Assembly: GCA_030673825.1 (NCBI GenBank)
Contig: JAUTCS010000039.1
Span: 1-33,424, forward strand
DNA from: Verrucomicrobiota bacterium JB024
Lineage (GTDB): Bacteria > Verrucomicrobiota > Verrucomicrobiia > Opitutales > Cerasicoccaceae
Reading direction: 5' to 3'
Length of the DNA: 33,424 nucleotides
In this document: piece by piece, positions 15,317 to 23,561 of the stretch
Layout of the letters: each line of letters begins with the position of its first letter
How positions within the stretch are numbered: position 1 is the stretch's first letter
Program-made: the position numbers and the translations under genes
The notes under the pieces: generated by a model
What the model was told of the DNA's origin: nothing
The model's database searches: none
The model's input: only the letters and a program-made list of their open reading frames with translations

Positions 15317-17863
15317 ATGAGTGAACAAGCCAAGACCCCCTCTGCAAATAAACTGCGCCTCGTCATTGTCGGCGGGGTGGCCGGTGGCGCGTCCGCCGCG
15401 GCCCGTGCCCGTCGCCTGAACGAGGACGCGGAGATCATCCTGCTTGAGCGCGGCCCGGACGTGTCGTTCGCCAACTGCGGGCTGCCGTACCACATCGGCG
15501 GCGAGATCCAGGACCGCAGCAAGCTCGCCGTCCAGACCCCCGAGTCGCTCAAGAGCATGCTCCGCCTCGACGTGCGCAACCTGACCGAGGCGCTCGATAT
15601 CGACCGCGAGGCCCACACCGTGCGCGTCCGCGACCTCAAGACCGGGGACGAGCAGGACCTCGCCTACGACAAGCTCATCCTCTCGCCCGGGGCTTCGCCG
15701 CTGACGCCCCCGCTGCCCGGCATCGACCTGCCCGGCATCTACACCCTGCGCAACCTTCAGGACATGGACCGCATCAAGGAGGCCGCTGCCGACGCCCGGC
15801 ACGTGGCCATCATCGGGGCGGGCTTCATCGGTCTGGAAATGGCCGAGCAGCTCGTGCACCTGGGCAAGGAAGTCGCGCTGGTCGAACTGGTGGATCAGGT
15901 CCTGCCGCAGATGGACAAGGACATGGTCCAGGCCGTGCAGGAAGAGCTGCGCGAGAACGGCGTCGAGCTCGTCTTGGGCGACGGCATCGACGGCTTTGAA
16001 AAAATGTCCGACGGTCTGCGGGCCAAGCTCAAGTCCGGCCAGAAGCTGGAAACGGACATGGTCATCCTCTCCATCGGGGTGCGCCCCGAGAACGCCCTGG
16101 CCAAGGCCGCCGGGCTCGAACTGGGCGCGCGCGGCCACATCGTGACCAACGGCTACATGCAGACCAACGACCCCGACATCTACGCCATCGGCGACGCCTC
16201 CCAGACGGTGGACCCGATCCTGGGTGGGCCGACGGCCATCGCCCTCGGGGGCCCTGCCAACCGCCAAGGCCGCACCGCCGCCGACCACATTTTCCTCGGG
16301 GACACGGCGCAGCCTTACCCCGGCTCCATCGGCACCTCCATCGTGCGCGTCTTCGACGTGGCCGCGGGCGTGACCGGCTTTACCGAAAAGCGCCTCCAGC
16401 AGGCCAAGGTCGCCTACGGCAAGACCATCGTGAGCGACTTCAACCACGCGGGCTACTACCCGGGCGCGACGCACCTGACGCTCAAAGTCCTCTGGAACGA
16501 GGCCGACGGGCGCATCCTCGGCGGGCAGGCCTTCGGCCCCGACGGCGTGGACAAGCGCCTCGACGTGCTCGCCACCGCCATCAAGGGCAAGCTCACCGTC
16601 GAGCAGCTTGAGCACCTGGAGCTGGCCTACGCGCCGCCCTTCGGCTCGGCCAAGGACCCGATCAATGTGGCTGGTTTCTCCGCCGGTAACATCCGCCGCG
16701 GCTTCGTCAAGCCCGTGTATTCACTTTCCGATACACCGGCCGGTTCGCAGGTCGTGGACGTGCGCCCGACCGAGATGGCCGCGCTCAAGGCCATCCCCGG
16801 CGCGGTCAACATCCCCTTCCCGCAGTTGCGCGCCCGTCTCGGCGAACTCGACCAGTCGAAGCCCGTGGTGACGATCTGCGCGCTGGGCAAGACCAGCTAC
16901 TTCGCAGCCCGCGTGCTCGCACAGAAGGGTTTCGACGTGTACGCCCATGTCGGCGGGGCCAAGGTCGAGCCCGCCTTCCAGCAGGTGGACAAGCAGACTG
17001 ACTCCGTCGATCCGACCGAGCCCGCCCGCGCCGCTTCCGCCCCGTCGTGCTGCTCTACACCCGTGTCCCCGTCCGTGACAGCTCCGGCAGCCGATGGCGA
17101 GGTGGTCAAGCTCGACGCCACCGGCCTGGCCTGTCCGGGACCGATCCTGCGCGTGAAGGACGCGGCCCAGGCCCTCAAGCCCGGCCAGGTGCTGGAGGTC
17201 TCGGCCTCGGACGCCGGGTTTAAAAACGACCTGCCCGCGTTCTGCCGCGCCAACGGCTACGAGTGCCTGAGCGTGGCCAAGGAAAAGGGCGTCGTCATCG
17301 GTCGCCTGCGCCTGTCCACCGATGTGCTGCCCGCCGGCTGGCGGCCCGCGTCGGCCTCTGCTCCGCGTGGCGGCAGCTCCTCCGGCCCGCGCAACGGCGC
17401 GACCCTCGTGTGCTTCTCCGGCGACCTGGACAAGGCCATGGCCTCGTTCATCATCGCCAACGGCGCGATCGCCATGGGCGGCAAGGCCACGATCTTCTTC
17501 ACCTTCTGGGGCCTGAACGTCCTGCGCAAGGACCCCGCGCCCGCCGTGGAGGGCAAGAGCTTCATGGATAAAATGTTCGGCTGGATGCTCCCGCGCGGCG
17601 CGGACAAGCTCCCGCTCTCGCAGATGCACATGGCCGGCATGGGCACGAAGATGATGAAGGACCGCATGAAGGCCAAGAACCTGCCGAACCTCCCCGGCCT
17701 CATGGCCGAGGCGAAAAAGAACGGCGTGCGCCTGGTGGCCTGCACCATGTCGATGGACGCCATGGGCATCCGCGCCGAAGAGCTGATCGACGGTGTCGAG
17801 CTCGGCGGCGTGGCGGAGTTCCTCGGAGCCTCCGGCGACACCGGCACCAACCTGTTCATCTGA
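15317..17863 (+). CDS. CoA-disulfide reductase fused to rhodanese, TusA and DsrE domains
   Basis: An 848-residue cytoplasmic flavoprotein for reduction and transfer of sulfane sulfur. Domain 1 (1-460) is an FAD/NAD(P)H pyridine nucleotide-disulfide oxidoreductase with IVGGVAGGASAAARARR (17-33), the CoADR active-site SFANCGLPYHIGG (Cys 54) and the FAD motif DIYAIGDA. Domain 2 (about 474-560) is a rhodanese with loop CALGKTS. Domain 3 (about 594-665) is TusA-like with LACPGPILRVKDA. Domain 4 (about 692-848) is DsrE2-like. Together they suggest persulfide reduction with onward relay of sulfur. The ArsR gene 113 bp upstream with its operator is the likely regulator. Confidence 0.93.
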   Translation: MSEQAKTPSANKLRLVIVGGVAGGASAAARARRLNEDAEIILLERGPDVSFANCGLPYHIGGEIQDRSKLAVQTPESLKSMLRLDVRNLTEALDIDREAHTVRVRDLKTGDEQDLAYDKLILSPGASPLTPPLPGIDLPGIYTLRNLQDMDRIKEAAADARHVAIIGAGFIGLEMAEQLVHLGKEVALVELVDQVLPQMDKDMVQAVQEELRENGVELVLGDGIDGFEKMSDGLRAKLKSGQKLETDMVILSIGVRPENALAKAAGLELGARGHIVTNGYMQTNDPDIYAIGDASQTVDPILGGPTAIALGGPANRQGRTAADHIFLGDTAQPYPGSIGTSIVRVFDVAAGVTGFTEKRLQQAKVAYGKTIVSDFNHAGYYPGATHLTLKVLWNEADGRILGGQAFGPDGVDKRLDVLATAIKGKLTVEQLEHLELAYAPPFGSAKDPINVAGFSAGNIRRGFVKPVYSLSDTPAGSQVVDVRPTEMAALKAIPGAVNIPFPQLRARLGELDQSKPVVTICALGKTSYFAARVLAQKGFDVYAHVGGAKVEPAFQQVDKQTDSVDPTEPARAASAPSCCSTPVSPSVTAPAADGEVVKLDATGLACPGPILRVKDAAQALKPGQVLEVSASDAGFKNDLPAFCRANGYECLSVAKEKGVVIGRLRLSTDVLPAGWRPASASAPRGGSSSGPRNGATLVCFSGDLDKAMASFIIANGAIAMGGKATIFFTFWGLNVLRKDPAPAVEGKSFMDKMFGWMLPRGADKLPLSQMHMAGMGTKMMKDRMKAKNLPNLPGLMAEAKKNGVRLVACTMSMDAMGIRAEELIDGVELGGVAEFLGASGDTGTNLFI

Positions 17864-17936
17864 GCCGGTTCAGTCGCGGCGAAGAACAGCTTTCGCTTTG
17901 GCACACTCATATTCTGGTTGGTTCCAGAAAAAAGCA

Positions 17937-17966
17937 GGGGGGCGTTTTAGCCCCCCTTTGTTTTTT
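17937..17966. terminator. Bidirectional Rho-independent terminator
   Basis: GGGGGGC (17937-17943) pairs with GCCCCCC (17950-17956) around GTTTTA. The plus strand continues TTTGTTTTTT and the minus strand reads TGCTTTTTT, so it can end both the CoA-disulfide reductase and the convergent sulfatase transcripts. Confidence 0.88.
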
Positions 17967-17973
17967 ATAATTC

Positions 17974-19455
17974 TCAAACCGGCAGCTTGCCGTCCCACCA
18001 GGGCGGGTCCTGGAAGATCAGGTTCGCGTCCGGGTCGGCGGGCATCTGCTTGACAGGGTAGGGCTTCCACTGGCCGTCGGCGTTCACCTCGTCGGTCTGG
18101 CCAGTGCCGCGGATCCACGCTTGGCAATCCTTGCGCAGGCGGGCCAGTTGCGGGTGGTCGGGTTGGCGGGTGGCGAGGTTGACGGTTTCGAGCGGGTCGG
18201 CCTGAAGGTCGAAGAAATACTCCTTCTGGTCCGGGGCGCTGTAGATGAATTTCCAGTCGCGCTCGACCGCCATGTAGAGCCCGTCACCACCGCATTGGTA
18301 CTGCGAGTACACGCGCTCACGTGAGGCGGTACCGTCCGCGAGGTCGCGCAGGCTGATGCCGTCGTACTGGCCGTCCTCGACACTCAGGCCCGCGGCCTGG
18401 GTAAAGGTCGGGGCCAGGTCCACGAGGCTGGCGGGGCTTTCGCAGCGCTGCCCGGCCTGGAAGCCGTCGGGCCAGCGCACGATCATGGGGACGCGGGCGG
18501 AAACGTCGTGCATCCCGCGCTTGCCGAAGCAGCCGTAGTCGCCGAGGTACTCGCCGTGGTCGGCGGAGTAGAGGATGAGCGTGTTGTCGAGCTGCCCCGA
18601 CTCCTCCAGCGCCTTCAGGATGCGCCCGACCTGCTGGTCGATGAAGCTGATGCACGCATAGTAGTAGGCGCGCTGGCAGCGCACGAGGTTGATGTCGAGC
18701 CCGCCGTTGTCGCGGTACTTGTAGCGGTTCTGGTGGCGGTTAATGAAAAAGGTCAGGTCGTCTTTATCCTCGGGCAGGCGCGGCAGCGGCATGTCCGGGG
18801 CGCGGTAGAGCTTGTGCCACGGCACCGGCGGGGCAAAGGGCGGGTGCGGGTGGATGAAGCTGCCGTAGAGGTACCAGGGCTCGTCGGTGCTGGCGTTTTG
18901 GATAAAGTCCACCGCGCGATCTCCGATCCAGTGGGTCGGGTGCTCATGCGGAGGCAGCACGCTGGGCTGGGGGATGTAGTACATCTCGCCGCGGATGCCG
19001 TGCGGCTCCAGTAGCCAATCGTAGCCGTGCTCGACCAAGCCGCGGGCGTAGTCGTCATCCTCGCGCCGCTTGGGGATCTCCTCCTGGTGTTCGCGGGTGC
19101 TGAAGCCACGCCCCTCGTACGCGTCGGGGGTGAAGTGGCACTTGCCGATGCCGTGCGTGCGGTATCCGGCCTGCGTCAGGCCCTCCATGAACGAAGGCTG
19201 CTCGGTGTTGGCGGGCATCGCGTAGCCGTTGCAATAGCAGCCGGTGCGGCCCGGGTAGTGACCCGTGATCATGCACGAGCGCGCCGGGACGCACTCCGGG
19301 CTGGGCGAATAGGCTCGGGTAAAGGCCAGCCCTTCGTTGACGAGACGGTCCAGGTTGGGCGTCTTGATCAGCGGGTTACCCAGCGCCGCGATCGTGTCGA
19401 AGCGCTGCTGGTCCGAGAAGAGGTGAAGGATATTGAGGGGGCGGTTTTTTGCCAT
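17974..19455 (-). CDS. Type I sulfatase (formylglycine-dependent)
   Basis: A 493-residue arylsulfatase-superfamily enzyme that removes sulfate esters, probably from algal polysaccharides given the lineage. N-terminal metal-binding ILHLFSDQQRFDT is followed by the active-site signature CVPARSCMITGHYPGRTG; Cys 55 in CxPxR would be converted to formylglycine by a sulfatase-modifying enzyme. YSADHGEYLGDYGCFGKRG carries the second metal/substrate motif. No signal peptide is visible, so it is predicted cytoplasmic unless export is unusual. It is divergent from an IclR-type regulator with 98 bp between the starts. Confidence 0.93.
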   Translation of the reverse strand: MAKNRPLNILHLFSDQQRFDTIAALGNPLIKTPNLDRLVNEGLAFTRAYSPSPECVPARSCMITGHYPGRTGCYCNGYAMPANTEQPSFMEGLTQAGYRTHGIGKCHFTPDAYEGRGFSTREHQEEIPKRREDDDYARGLVEHGYDWLLEPHGIRGEMYYIPQPSVLPPHEHPTHWIGDRAVDFIQNASTDEPWYLYGSFIHPHPPFAPPVPWHKLYRAPDMPLPRLPEDKDDLTFFINRHQNRYKYRDNGGLDINLVRCQRAYYYACISFIDQQVGRILKALEESGQLDNTLILYSADHGEYLGDYGCFGKRGMHDVSARVPMIVRWPDGFQAGQRCESPASLVDLAPTFTQAAGLSVEDGQYDGISLRDLADGTASRERVYSQYQCGGDGLYMAVERDWKFIYSAPDQKEYFFDLQADPLETVNLATRQPDHPQLARLRKDCQAWIRGTGQTDEVNADGQWKPYPVKQMPADPDANLIFQDPPWWDGKLPV

Positions 19456-19528
19456 CGTGAGGTCAGCGTAGCGCGTCCTATCCGCGCCCGGCGAGCCCGC
19501 CTTTTTTCAAAGCGATTGCAGGCTTGAG

Positions 19529-19550
19529 AAAGTCCAGAAAATTGGACTTT
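19529..19550. promoter_or_regulatory. Inverted-repeat operator between sulfatase and IclR genes
   Basis: AAAGTCCA (19529-19536) and TGGACTTT (19543-19550) form a perfect inverted repeat with a 6-nt spacer. A consensus -10 hexamer TATAAT follows at 19550-19555. The position suggests control of the divergent promoters by the IclR protein. Confidence 0.7.
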
Positions 19551-19553
19551 ATA

Positions 19554-20345
19554 ATGGGCATGGGCCAGCTCTCTCGCGCACTTACCGTCATGCGGCATCT
19601 CCGGCATCAGGGCTCCGCCCGCTTCGAGGAGCTGGCGGCGTTGCTGGCTCCGGCCTCGCGGACGACGGTCTCCGGGCTCCTGCGGGAGCTTGAGCGCACC
19701 GGCGAGATCGAGCACCGGGGCCGCTTCTACCTGCCCGCGCAGGGGAACCTGTTCGGGGCCGGGACGAACATCTACGAGTTGCCGACGGCCTTGCGCGCCC
19801 GCACGCACCCGGTACTGGAACGCCTCTGTGCCAACACGGGGCACGCCAGCGCGCTCTTTGCCCGGGTGGGGGTGGCGACAATGAAAATCATGGACGAGCA
19901 CCGCCCGCAGGAGTCGGATTGGCGCTTCTTGCCCGCAGGAGTCGAGTGGCCGCTGGTGCCCTTCCACGGTTTTGCCAAGGTCTTCATCGCCTACGCCAGC
20001 GAGGATCACGCCCGGCAGTGCTATGGCCGCTGGCGGCGGCACCTGCGCCCCGAATTGTGCGAGAAGGACTGGGACGCCTTTGCCCGGCAGTTGGAGACGA
20101 TCCGGCGGCGCGGCTACGCTCTCGAGTATCAGGAGGAACTGGCAGCCATCCTGCGCCTGGCGGTGCCGGTTTTTCTCTCCGGACCGGGACCGGTGTGCTT
20201 TACCGTGGGGCTGGTGGCGCGGTTCATTCACCTGCTCGACGTGGAGGGCTGGCTCGGCTACCTGCGTGCAGCCGCCGACGAGCTCCGCGAAATCCTCGAC
20301 GGGCGCGTCCCGGCCTTCCGCTTCGCCATCGAGAAGCGAAAATAG
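19554..20345 (+). CDS. IclR-family transcriptional regulator
   Basis: About 263 residues. The N-terminal winged helix contains ALTVMRHLRHQGSARFEELA and SRTTVSGLLRELERTGEIEH. It is followed by a larger effector-binding domain of IclR type (NIYELPTALRARTHPVLERL, then FHGFAKVFIAYAS). It is divergent from the sulfatase gene and probably controls it. An in-frame TTG at 19524 would put the operator inside the coding region. ATG 19554 overlaps the TATAAT hexamer and the next ATG is 19560, so a leaderless start at 19560 is also possible. Confidence 0.8.
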   Translation: MGMGQLSRALTVMRHLRHQGSARFEELAALLAPASRTTVSGLLRELERTGEIEHRGRFYLPAQGNLFGAGTNIYELPTALRARTHPVLERLCANTGHASALFARVGVATMKIMDEHRPQESDWRFLPAGVEWPLVPFHGFAKVFIAYASEDHARQCYGRWRRHLRPELCEKDWDAFARQLETIRRRGYALEYQEELAAILRLAVPVFLSGPGPVCFTVGLVARFIHLLDVEGWLGYLRAAADELREILDGRVPAFRFAIEKRK

Positions 20346-20435
20346 TCAGCGGGGAAAAAGCGAGGCGACTATAAACTCAGCCGTGCATGCGCACCGATGA
20401 AACGCGGCCACGTTCCCCCGTTTCCCTTCTCCTCT

Positions 20436-20466
20436 TCCTTTGTGTCTTTGCGCCTTTGTGGTTAAA
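20436..20466. repeat. Single arm of the AACCACAAAG-type repeat
   Basis: On the minus strand the segment starts TTAACCACAAAGGCGCAAAG and runs on to GACACAAAGGA, a relative of the right arm at 22832-22859. I found no partner arm beside it. It lies in the gap between the IclR and cupin genes. Confidence 0.6.
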
Positions 20467-20494
20467 TATCTCTCACCTCAAATACGCTGCGCCC

Positions 20495-20971
20495 TCACTC
20501 TTCCCCCGCGTAGTAGTCGAGGGTCTCGCGGAAGCACAGGCGTCCGGGCTTGGCCATCCATTTGCCGGTCCGGGGGTAGTGGACGAGGTCGCTCAGCGCG
20601 TTGTTGGCGATAACGAGGTAAACCAGCTCGGCGTCCGCCGACGGGTTACGCAGGGCGTGCGCGTGCCCCGGCTCGCACATGAAAAAGCTCCCCGGCCCGA
20701 TGGGCGTCTCCTCCGTCTCGGTCACGAGCACGCCGTCACCGGACTCGATCAGGTAAAACTCCCACTGCGAGGCGTGGCTGTGCAGCGGCCAGTTTTGCTT
20801 GCCGGCGGGGACGCGCGTGCGCTCCACCGCGAAGGGGTGCCCGCCGCTTTCGGGCGGGGCGTCGGGAGCGGCTCCGAGGGCGGCTGAGAGATCGAGCCGC
20901 TCGACGGCGAACGTGCCCCCCGGCGACTCGCGCCGCCGGAGCTGGAGGTCTTTGAGGTTAACGATTTTCAT
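20495..20971 (-). CDS. Cupin-domain protein
   Basis: A 158-residue single-domain cupin. Motif 1 is HSHASQWEFYLIESGDG with likely metal ligands His 64, His 66 and Glu 71; motif 2 is PGHAHALRNP with His 103 or His 105. Substrate and reaction are unknown; such proteins bind sugars, amino acids or act as isomerases or dioxygenases. Its start may be coupled to a short upstream frame (20958-21155). It is divergent from a MocR-type regulator, which may control it. Confidence 0.85.
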   Translation of the reverse strand: MKIVNLKDLQLRRRESPGGTFAVERLDLSAALGAAPDAPPESGGHPFAVERTRVPAGKQNWPLHSHASQWEFYLIESGDGVLVTETEETPIGPGSFFMCEPGHAHALRNPSADAELVYLVIANNALSDLVHYPRTGKWMAKPGRLCFRETLDYYAGEE

Positions 20972-21155
20972 GGTCGGGACGGTTCACGATGATGCACCGG
21001 CTCGCGCACAAGACGAGTCGTTTCCGCCGTGGCAGCAGGCGCAACTGCGCCGGATCGCCCACGCCCTCGATGAGCGGGGCGGGCGTACCCGGCGGGCGCG
21101 GGCGTTCGTCGGACAGCGGCTTGCCAAAAAAAAGACGTGCGAGAAGGGAACTCAT
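20958..21155 (-). CDS. Possible small protein upstream of the cupin gene
   Basis: A 65-residue frame from ATG 21153-21155, beginning MSSLLARLFFGKPLSDERP and rich in Arg and Pro. It overlaps the cupin start by 14 bp, the arrangement expected of coupled genes. No family is recognised and it may simply be the cupin leader. It fills most of the otherwise gene-free 20972-21309 gap. Confidence 0.3.
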   Translation of the reverse strand: MSSLLARLFFGKPLSDERPRPPGTPAPLIEGVGDPAQLRLLPRRKRLVLCASRCIIVNRPDHENR

Positions 21156-21242
21156 GATGCGCTCCATTATCGCGAAAAACCCACGACCCGCACAGCCGCA
21201 GCCGGATGGAAAAGCGAACAGCACAGATGGCGGGCGGATAAA

Positions 21243-21283
21243 ACTGTTATGGTCGAATTTTACTAAAACTGTAACTGTACTGT
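21243..21283. promoter_or_regulatory. Clustered ACTGT repeats ahead of the MocR-type gene
   Basis: ACTGT occurs at 21243, 21268, 21274 and 21279, the last three as ACTGTaACTGTACTGT. Tandem direct repeats between divergent genes are the typical binding pattern of MocR/PdxR/GabR regulators. Confidence 0.5.
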
Positions 21284-21309
21284 TTGGTGAAATCTGCTAG
21301 GGTGGGGAC

Positions 21310-22776
21310 ATGCCGAGCGAAGTGGCCGAGGAGGAATTTCTGTACGAGCGTATCGCCCGGCAGCTCGACGCGCAGATCCAGGAAGGGGTCTTCCGCGTGG
21401 GCGAGCGGCTGCCCTCGGTCCGCCAGCTGTGCGCGAGCGAGCGTGTCAGCCCCTCCAGCGCCATGCAGGCGCTCTCGCTGCTGGAGGCCCGCGGCCTGAT
21501 CGAGGCCCGTCCGAAATCCGGCTTTTACGTGCGCAACCGGCGGGCGGACAGCACGCCGCAGCCCCGGCCCTCGCGCTGCGCCCTCAAGCCCGCTCTGGTC
21601 GGCGTGTCCGACATCGTGGGGCAGGTATTTAAACAGGCCGGCGACCCGCGGATGGTCCCGCTGGGCGCGGCTCTGCCGTCTCCGGCCCTGCTGCCGAACG
21701 ACCGGCTCTCACGCTGCCTCGCACTGGCCGCCCGCAGCGAACCCGAGTGCATGGGCCGCTACGACGTGCGCCCCGGCCACCCGGAGCTGCTGCGGCAGCT
21801 GGCCCGGCGTTTCGCCGCCTGCGGCTGCACCGTACCGCAGGACGAGATCGTGGTGACCTTCGGGGCGATGGAGGCGCTGAATGTCGCGGTACGCGCCGTC
21901 ACGCGGCCGGGCGACATCGTTGTGGTCGAGTCGCCGTGCTACTTCGGCATCCTCGAAGTGCTGGAGAGCCTCGGTCTGCGCGCCCTGCCCATCCCCGGCA
22001 CCTGCGAGGAGGGGATCGACCTCGACCTGTTGGAGACGGCTATCGAGCGTCATCGGGTCAAGGCCGTCGCCCTCGTGCCCAGCTTTAACAACCCCAACGG
22101 CAGCTGCATGAGCCAGCCCCGGCGCGAACGCCTGATGGCGCTGCTGGCCGACCACGGCATCCCGTTGATCGAGGACGACATTTACGGTGACCTGCACTTC
22201 GGCCCGGAGCGCCCGCTCCCGGTCAAGGCCCTCGACCGGGACGGCCTCGTGCTCTATTGCGGCTCGTTCTCCAAGACCCTTGCGCCCGGCCTGCGGGTGG
22301 GCTGGGTGGCGGCGGGCCGCTACACCGAGCAGGCGAGACGGCTGAAGTTCATCTCCAGCACGACGACCCCGTCCATCAACCAGCTCGCCATCGCCCGCTA
22401 CCTGGAGTCGGCGGCGATGGACCGTCACCTGCGCGGGCTGCGCCAAGCCTTCCGCACGCAGGTGGCGCAGATCAGCGAAGCCATCGTGGAGTCGTTCCCG
22501 TCCGGCACCGCGCTGAGCCAGCCGACGGGCGGTTTTTACCTGTGGGTGCAGCTCCCCGAGGGCGTGGACGCGCTCGACCTGCACCGCCTCGCCGCCGAAG
22601 AAAATATCTACATCGCCCCCGGCCAGATATTCTGCCCGCACACGGACATCCGCAACCGCATCCGCATCAGCTGCGGTTATCCCTGCGACGCGCGTATCCG
22701 AAAGTCAATACACACGCTCGGTCAGCTCGTGCGCAAGCTGGAGGCGCACAGCCTGCGTCCGGGCCAGCGCGGCTGA
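21310..22776 (+). CDS. MocR-type GntR regulator with aminotransferase-like domain
   Basis: A 488-residue fusion. Residues about 8-80 form a GntR winged helix (LYERIARQLDAQIQEGVFRV, then LPSVRQLCASERVSPSSAMQ). The rest is a fold-type I PLP aminotransferase domain with FNNPNGS (259-265), IEDDIYGD (287-294) and the PLP-lysine segment SFSKTLAPGLRVGW (Lys 322). Such proteins mostly act as PLP- or amine-sensing regulators. ACTGT repeats precede the ATG, and a cupin gene lies divergent. Target is not known. Confidence 0.92.
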   Translation: MPSEVAEEEFLYERIARQLDAQIQEGVFRVGERLPSVRQLCASERVSPSSAMQALSLLEARGLIEARPKSGFYVRNRRADSTPQPRPSRCALKPALVGVSDIVGQVFKQAGDPRMVPLGAALPSPALLPNDRLSRCLALAARSEPECMGRYDVRPGHPELLRQLARRFAACGCTVPQDEIVVTFGAMEALNVAVRAVTRPGDIVVVESPCYFGILEVLESLGLRALPIPGTCEEGIDLDLLETAIERHRVKAVALVPSFNNPNGSCMSQPRRERLMALLADHGIPLIEDDIYGDLHFGPERPLPVKALDRDGLVLYCGSFSKTLAPGLRVGWVAAGRYTEQARRLKFISSTTTPSINQLAIARYLESAAMDRHLRGLRQAFRTQVAQISEAIVESFPSGTALSQPTGGFYLWVQLPEGVDALDLHRLAAEENIYIAPGQIFCPHTDIRNRIRISCGYPCDARIRKSIHTLGQLVRKLEAHSLRPGQRG

Positions 22777-22791
22777 CGGCAGAGGCTGCTC

Positions 22792-22859
22792 TCCTCAGTG
22801 TCTTCGTGTCCCTGTGGTGAAAACAGAATTAACCACAGAGGACACAAAGACACTGAGGA
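22792..22859. repeat. Imperfect inverted repeat of the AACCACAGAGGACAC type
   Basis: The 27-nt arm at 22792-22818 pairs with the 28-nt arm at 22832-22859 with one mismatch and one unpaired base, around a 13-nt loop. It lies 15 bp after the MocR stop and may serve as its terminator. Confidence 0.88.
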
Positions 22860-23002
22860 TTTTCTATAGGGATAAGCCCTGAGTCATTCTCGCGCTTCTT
22901 GGTGTTTTTGTGGCTACGATATTCCTTAGGACGCCTTGTTGCCGGAGTGTGGCGCTTCTCGTTCTTCCCGGCCTTCCTGTTAAACTTCTACGACAAAGCG
23001 TT

Positions 23003-23509
23003 TCAGTTCACCACATGCTTGAGCAGGGAGCCGCCGATGCCCAGGAAACGGTCCCGCAGGCGCAGGTTTGCACCGCAGGATTTCAGGTAATCGACCACCT
23101 CGCGCTGGCCGAACATCGCGGCGAAGGACAGGGGCGTCATGCCCCCGCCGTTGTCCGCCTGGATGTTTGCGCCGTGCTCGACCAGGAGCTTGACGATCTC
23201 AAGGTAGCCCTTGAAGGCGACGCCGCCGAGCGGGGTCTGGCCCCGGTCGTTGCGGCGGTCCACCTCCGCGCCCAGCGCGAGCAGCATCCCGGTTGTCTCC
23301 AAGTTGCCGTTGTAGCTGGCAAGCATAAGCAGGGACTGGCCCTTGTGGTCGCAGAGGTTGACCGGCAGCCCCGCTTCGACCATGAGCTGGAGCGTTTCGG
23401 TCTCGCCGTGACGGGCGAAGTCGAGCGCCTGCCGCTGAAGCTCCGCGTAGCGGGCTTCCTCGGCTTCGGTCAGGACGGTCTGGGCGGGGTTGTTGGTTGT
23501 CGCATGCAT
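23003..23509 (-). CDS. Ankyrin-repeat protein cotranscribed with catalase
   Basis: 168 residues with about four ankyrin repeats (LQLMVEAGLPVNLCDHKGQS, TTGMLLALGAEVDRRNDRGQ, IVKLLVEHGANIQADNGGGM, VVDYLKSCGANLRLRDRF). No signal peptide, so cytoplasmic. It starts 52 bp after the catalase stop on the same strand. Catalase-ankyrin pairs are known (katB-ankB in Pseudomonas; Cj1386 beside katA in Campylobacter, where the ankyrin protein helps load haem). A similar role is inferred. ATG 23507-23509 is chosen because the upstream extension lies in the catalase 3' end. Confidence 0.9.
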   Translation of the reverse strand: MHATTNNPAQTVLTEAEEARYAELQRQALDFARHGETETLQLMVEAGLPVNLCDHKGQSLLMLASYNGNLETTGMLLALGAEVDRRNDRGQTPLGGVAFKGYLEIVKLLVEHGANIQADNGGGMTPLSFAAMFGQREVVDYLKSCGANLRLRDRFLGIGGSLLKHVVN

Positions 23510-23561
23510 ATGGCAGAGGACTTGTGTAGTGAATTTTTGAATACGTGGGCGCGATCTGGTG

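Noticed and set aside
15221-16615. A 464-residue minus-strand frame
   Set aside because: It is antisense to the CoA-disulfide reductase, whose motifs are unmistakable; long antisense frames are common in GC-rich DNA.
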